A stretch of 40,575 nucleotides of DNA from an uncultured bacterium. GTDB taxonomy: Bacteria; Bacillota; Clostridia; Oscillospirales; Ruminococcaceae. The stretch is from assembly GCA_905214265.1 (NCBI GenBank), contig CAJMLQ010000013.1, forward strand, positions 1-40,575, written 5' to 3'. Below the pieces are notes generated by a model. The model was given only the letters and a program-made list of their open reading frames with translations. It had not been told where the DNA came from and ran no database searches. Below are positions 37,911-40,575 of the stretch, one piece after another (position 1 is the first letter of the stretch; each line of letters starts with the position of its first letter). The position numbers were made by a program, and so were the translations under genes.

Positions 37911-37980
37911 AGTTTCAAGATTCCGCAAGGATTTTCAAGATTCCGCAAGGATTTTCAAGATTTTGCAAGTTTTTTCAACA
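37911..37980. repeat. 20-bp tandem repeat, about 3.5 copies
   Basis: The unit TTTCAAGATTCCGCAAGGAT recurs with a 20-bp period: two identical copies (from 37913 and 37933), a third with TTTTGCAAGTT in its second half (from 37953), and a partial TTTCAACA (from 37973). It fills the space between the HAD stop and the terminator. No coding function is seen; it may have arisen by replication slippage. Confidence 0.85.
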
Positions 37981-37989
37981 CAAAAAGGC

Positions 37990-38020
37990 CCCCGGCGGAA
38001 GGAATCCGCCGGGGAGTTTT
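37990..38020. terminator. Bidirectional terminator between convergent genes
   Basis: CCCCGGCGGA (37990-37999) pairs perfectly with TCCGCCGGGG (38005-38014) around AGGAA. On the plus strand AGTTTT follows; on the minus strand GGCCTTTTTG follows. It ends both the cimA-HAD transcript and the tadA transcript. Its minus-strand tail is the stronger one. Confidence 0.85.
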
Positions 38021-38480
38021 ACGTTTTCCGAAGCTGCCTGAAAAAGCTGGTCAGCAGCGTGGAACTTTCCTCCGCCAAAATGCCGCCAGTGACTTCTGGA
38101 TGGTGGTTAAATGGCTCCCGAAACAGATCCAGAACCGATCCGCAGCAGCCGGCTTTCCGGTCCGGAGCTCCATAGACTACCCGCTTGATTCGGGCGTTAA
38201 TGATTGCGCCGGCACACATCGGGCAAGGCTCCAGCGTAACATAGAGAGTCGCCTTGTGCAGCCGCCAGCCCCCCAGCTTGCGGCATGCCTCGTTGATGGC
38301 CAGCAGTTCGGCATGAGCAGTGGCCAACTTGTCCAGTTCCCGCCGGTTACAGGCTAAGGAAACCACTTTTCCTTCCCAGACAACAACTGCCCCAATGGGA
38401 GTTTCGCCCAGGGAGGCAGCGATCCGTGCCTGCTCCAGGGCCAGCCCCATAAACGTTTCATCTTCTTCTCGGGTTGCCAG
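38019..38480 (-). CDS. tadA: tRNA-specific adenosine deaminase TadA
   Basis: Deaminates adenosine 34 to inosine in tRNA-Arg(ACG). The zinc and catalytic residues lie in TAHAELLAI (His56, Glu58) and LEPCPMCAGAI (Cys86, Cys89), numbered from the start used here; the ARIKRVVYGAPDRKAG segment is typical. The open frame begins with an ATG at 38498, but AAAGGAGGA lies directly behind that ATG, inside the frame, and is placed to serve a CTG at 38480. That start gives MATREEDETFMGLALEQAR, the normal family N-terminus. Initiation at 38498 cannot be ruled out. It is the second gene of a minus-strand operon after the CPBP gene. Confidence 0.9.
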   Translation of the reverse strand: MATREEDETFMGLALEQARIAASLGETPIGAVVVWEGKVVSLACNRRELDKLATAHAELLAINEACRKLGGWRLHKATLYVTLEPCPMCAGAIINARIKRVVYGAPDRKAGCCGSVLDLFREPFNHHPEVTGGILAEESSTLLTSFFRQLRKT

Positions 38481-38504
38481 GGGGACTCCTCCTTTCATAC
38501 CGGT

Positions 38505-39554
38505 TCAGCCGATGAAGTGGATGTGCCGGAAGATCTGGACAATCCAGAGGACAATGGCAAAGAACATGGGGAGGTTAAGGAAATAAGCCCGGAGCTTCCG
38601 AGAAATGCACGTTTCTGTATTGCCGCTGCTAAGGATAAAGGCGTTGCCCTCCCGGCGGCAGATCAGGATAAAGACGCCGATCGCTACTGCGAGAATCAGG
38701 CAATAGAGAGTGTACTCCGTAATCCGATAAATAGAATATGGCGCAATATGCTGGATCAGCCGCAGGACCAGCGGAACCAGCAGCGTGAGGAATCGGGAAA
38801 ATACAGCCGTAAAGACGGAACCGGTTCGAATTACAAAATACCCCAATATCAGCCCCATTACAAAACCGCTAAGATCCTTTGTAATGCTGTAGTGGATGAA
38901 TCCGAAAGCTGCGGAGGAAGCGACTAGCGCAAAAGCGTCGCCGTACTGCCGCAAGGAGCGCAGCAGCACGCCCCGGAATAGCAGTTCTTCCAGCAGGGCC
39001 GGAAGCAGGGAAAGCCGGATGATATAGAGCACCAGCGCAACCGGTGTGGAAGGAAGAAGATAATCCGGCGTCAGCTCCAGAATGTGGAAATAGGCGAAAA
39101 TTCGCTCAATGCAGCCGGCCACAATACTCATGAGTACCATGACGGCCAGCGAGGCAATCATCGAGTAAGATAAAAGGGTTCCATCGGTTGGAAAACGCCG
39201 CAGCGAGATGCTGCCGCGCCGGGGCCGAAGCAGGACAAACGTCAGGAGCAGGGGAATTCCCATAGAAAACAGATAACTGAGCATTTCCCGGAGCTCCACT
39301 AGGGCAAGGGATGCACCGTAACCGCTGGCGAGGGGCATAAGTGCCCAAAGTCCGTTTATAAATATTGTCGCCGCATAGGGACAAAGTGCGGAAAGCACAA
39401 AAATTTCCACCAGTGCCAAGCCTGTGACAGCAGCGTTTCTGCGGATTCCCCGTTCCTCCTGGAGACGTGGATCGGTGTTTACAAAGCCATAGCCATTGAC
39501 GTAGATATGCCCGATCGGAGATATGTTTTGAAAGTCAGGTTGCCGGTTGTTCAT
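38505..39554 (-). CDS. CPBP-family intramembrane glutamic endopeptidase
   Basis: A 349-aa polytopic membrane protein with the CPBP (CAAX protease/bacteriocin-processing, ABI) signatures: EELLFRGVLLRSLR (motif 1, EExxxR) and AFGFIHYS (motif 2, FxxxH). About eight hydrophobic spans are visible. The N-terminus is a soluble stretch of about 45 residues (NNRQPDFQNISPIGHIYVNG). Substrates are unknown; roles in protein processing, bacteriocin immunity or stress are all reported for the family. The ATG at 39554 follows AGGAGGGCTATC; a longer upstream frame is not supported. tadA follows closely. Confidence 0.87.
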   Translation of the reverse strand: MNNRQPDFQNISPIGHIYVNGYGFVNTDPRLQEERGIRRNAAVTGLALVEIFVLSALCPYAATIFINGLWALMPLASGYGASLALVELREMLSYLFSMGIPLLLTFVLLRPRRGSISLRRFPTDGTLLSYSMIASLAVMVLMSIVAGCIERIFAYFHILELTPDYLLPSTPVALVLYIIRLSLLPALLEELLFRGVLLRSLRQYGDAFALVASSAAFGFIHYSITKDLSGFVMGLILGYFVIRTGSVFTAVFSRFLTLLVPLVLRLIQHIAPYSIYRITEYTLYCLILAVAIGVFILICRREGNAFILSSGNTETCISRKLRAYFLNLPMFFAIVLWIVQIFRHIHFIG

Positions 39555-39617
39555 GATAGCCCTCCTGAACGGCAGGATCGTGGGGGAGGCAAAAGACCTT
39601 CCTGCACTGTAATGGGT

Positions 39618-39623
39618 ATTATA
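39618..39623 (-). promoter_or_regulatory. Extended -10 promoter of the CPBP-tadA operon
   Basis: On the minus strand TGC precedes a consensus TATAAT (complement of 39618-39623), an extended -10 element. The -35 region is poor. Inverted repeats AAAAGACC (39591-39598) and GGTCTTTT (39649-39656) flank the promoter. Confidence 0.55.
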
Positions 39624-39663
39624 GCACAATCGGCAAATGAAATATAGCGGTCTTTTGTAAACT

Positions 39664-40404
39664 TTAGCGGAGACGGTATTGGTCAGCCGCCTCATGGGCG
39701 CATTGCTGCAGGATTTCCAGCTCTGCTGGTAAGATTCCATCCGGGCAAAAAGTGTTTTTACGGATGTCGCCGCCCAAAAGGACCTCATACCAGACAGCAG
39801 CCCCCAGATAACGGCCCTTTTCATTGCCGTGAAAGCCGTCGCGGCAGAGATTGTCCCCGATGGCGGTTTTTCTTGCCAGCTGCCAGGAATCACCTACCGG
39901 AAGGAATGCGTCCGCATGGATTATTTCGGCGGCCCGGCTGTAGGCGTTACGCAGGCAGTGATACATTTCGTCCTGGTCGTTGTGGTAAGAGGCAAAGCCC
40001 GGGTGCTCGCTGTTTTGGGCATAGGCCCAGGTTTGATGCACGGCCTGTCTTGCCCGGGGCGCCATTACTTTCACATAAGCGGAGAGGTTTTCCAGAAAAG
40101 GGCGGTAGGTTTCCGGAAGTCCGCTAAAATGACTGGCCTGCTGAAGCGTGACAAAGTCCCAATCTTCCGCTTTCAGGCCAAAAGCGATCGACGACGGAAC
40201 CTGTTGACGGCTGGTGTGGTTATAGAGATAGTCCTCTGAGCCGCTGCGGACATTCTGCCAGTGCCGTTCTAGGGAGCAGCCACCAATATACAGGCGCCCC
40301 AAAATCATGGGCCGCCCGCCGGCTGCGGCGATTTCTGCCAAGTAAAAGGTTGCGTCTTCGGAGAAGCTGTTACCGACTGCTAAAATTTTTATAGGTTGGT
40401 TCAT
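39664..40404 (-). CDS. DUF4886 domain-containing protein (SGNH-hydrolase-like)
   Basis: A 246-aa protein that begins NQPIKILAVGNSFSEDATFY, the DUF4886 signature: GNSFS resembles the block I serine motif of SGNH/GDSL hydrolases. Further matches are DFVTLQQASHFSG near 83-95 (block III-like) and DGFHGNEKGRYLGAAVWYE near 190-208, with a candidate catalytic Asp/His pair. Members are often linked to carbohydrate metabolism; the substrate is unknown. No signal peptide is seen, so it is probably cytoplasmic. The ATG at 40404 is chosen for the family N-terminus, with GGTGGA upstream; a longer frame to 40515 lies across the promoter. Confidence 0.83.
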   Translation of the reverse strand: MNQPIKILAVGNSFSEDATFYLAEIAAAGGRPMILGRLYIGGCSLERHWQNVRSGSEDYLYNHTSRQQVPSSIAFGLKAEDWDFVTLQQASHFSGLPETYRPFLENLSAYVKVMAPRARQAVHQTWAYAQNSEHPGFASYHNDQDEMYHCLRNAYSRAAEIIHADAFLPVGDSWQLARKTAIGDNLCRDGFHGNEKGRYLGAAVWYEVLLGGDIRKNTFCPDGILPAELEILQQCAHEAADQYRLR

Positions 40405-40461
40405 GTGAGTCCACCATCTTTCTCTAAAATGTCCGCTTTTTAAGAAAAAGTCTTTGAGGTT

Positions 40462-40490
40462 ATTATAACACAAATTTTGCCGCATGACAG
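40462..40490 (-). promoter_or_regulatory. Promoter of the DUF4886 gene
   Basis: On the minus strand CTGTCA (complement of 40485-40490), a 17-base spacer and TATAAT (complement of 40462-40467), preceded by TGT (extended -10). A small CTTTTT/AAAAAG hairpin lies in the leader (about 40435-40449). Beyond 40515 to the window end no gene was seen. Confidence 0.65.
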
Positions 40491-40575
40491 AAAAATCATA
40501 AACGCCTGTAACCATATTGGTGAACCGCTCCCCGTCAAGAGGACAGTGAAAAAATATAAAATTTTCCCGGCCAGC

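Overview
The window looks like a chromosomal segment of a moderately GC-rich, low-branching Firmicute, most likely class Clostridia near the Oscillospiraceae. The reasons are the G+C-rich codon use, strong AGGAGG-type ribosome binding sites, TTGACA/TATAAT promoters, zinc-type S14, S4 and L36 proteins, an XRE-cupin regulator beside an AMP-binding CoA ligase, and a Gram-positive S10-spc-alpha layout with adk, map, a KOW protein and infA between secY and rpmJ. This placement is inference from gene content. No rRNA, tRNA, CRISPR array, insertion sequence or prophage was seen.

Layout. 1-392 is non-coding and ends in a terminator. 409-2145 holds mutY and a YwlG-type gene. A degraded XRE-regulator remnant (about 2171-2251) and a DUF3795 gene follow. 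2807-5351 is a promoter, a structured leader of about 250 nt, an XRE-cupin regulator and an AMP-binding CoA ligase. 5479-7690 encodes a two-part ThrE-like exporter and a CorA-like channel.

7728-16194 is an aromatic amino acid operon: aroF, aroB, aroA, aroC, a GNAT acetyltransferase, pheA, aroK, aroE and rlmA. It is preceded by what reads as a ribosome-mediated attenuator. A consensus promoter drives a 38-codon leader ORF whose codons 10-20 encode FMGFFGWGYFY, followed by a perfect 12-bp terminator hairpin with seven T, and only then aroF. I consider this the most interesting object here. The operon lacks 3-dehydroquinate dehydratase and chorismate mutase, which must be encoded elsewhere.

16238-32503 is one continuous S10-spc-alpha supercluster (rpsJ to rplQ). 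It starts with a leader of about 415 nt that contains its own strong terminator enclosed by a second stem, which points to transcriptional attenuation of ribosomal protein synthesis. Structured intergenic RNA also occurs before rplB, rpmJ and rpoA and after rplQ. Several genes start with GTG or TTG.

32558-37909 holds a 33-aa single-span membrane peptide with its own promoter, a YjjG-like HAD phosphatase, pgi, a small P-loop protein, cimA (citramalate synthase) and a Cof-type HAD phosphatase. A 20-bp tandem repeat and a bidirectional terminator then separate the plus-strand genes from three minus-strand genes: tadA, a CPBP-family membrane protease and a DUF4886 protein.
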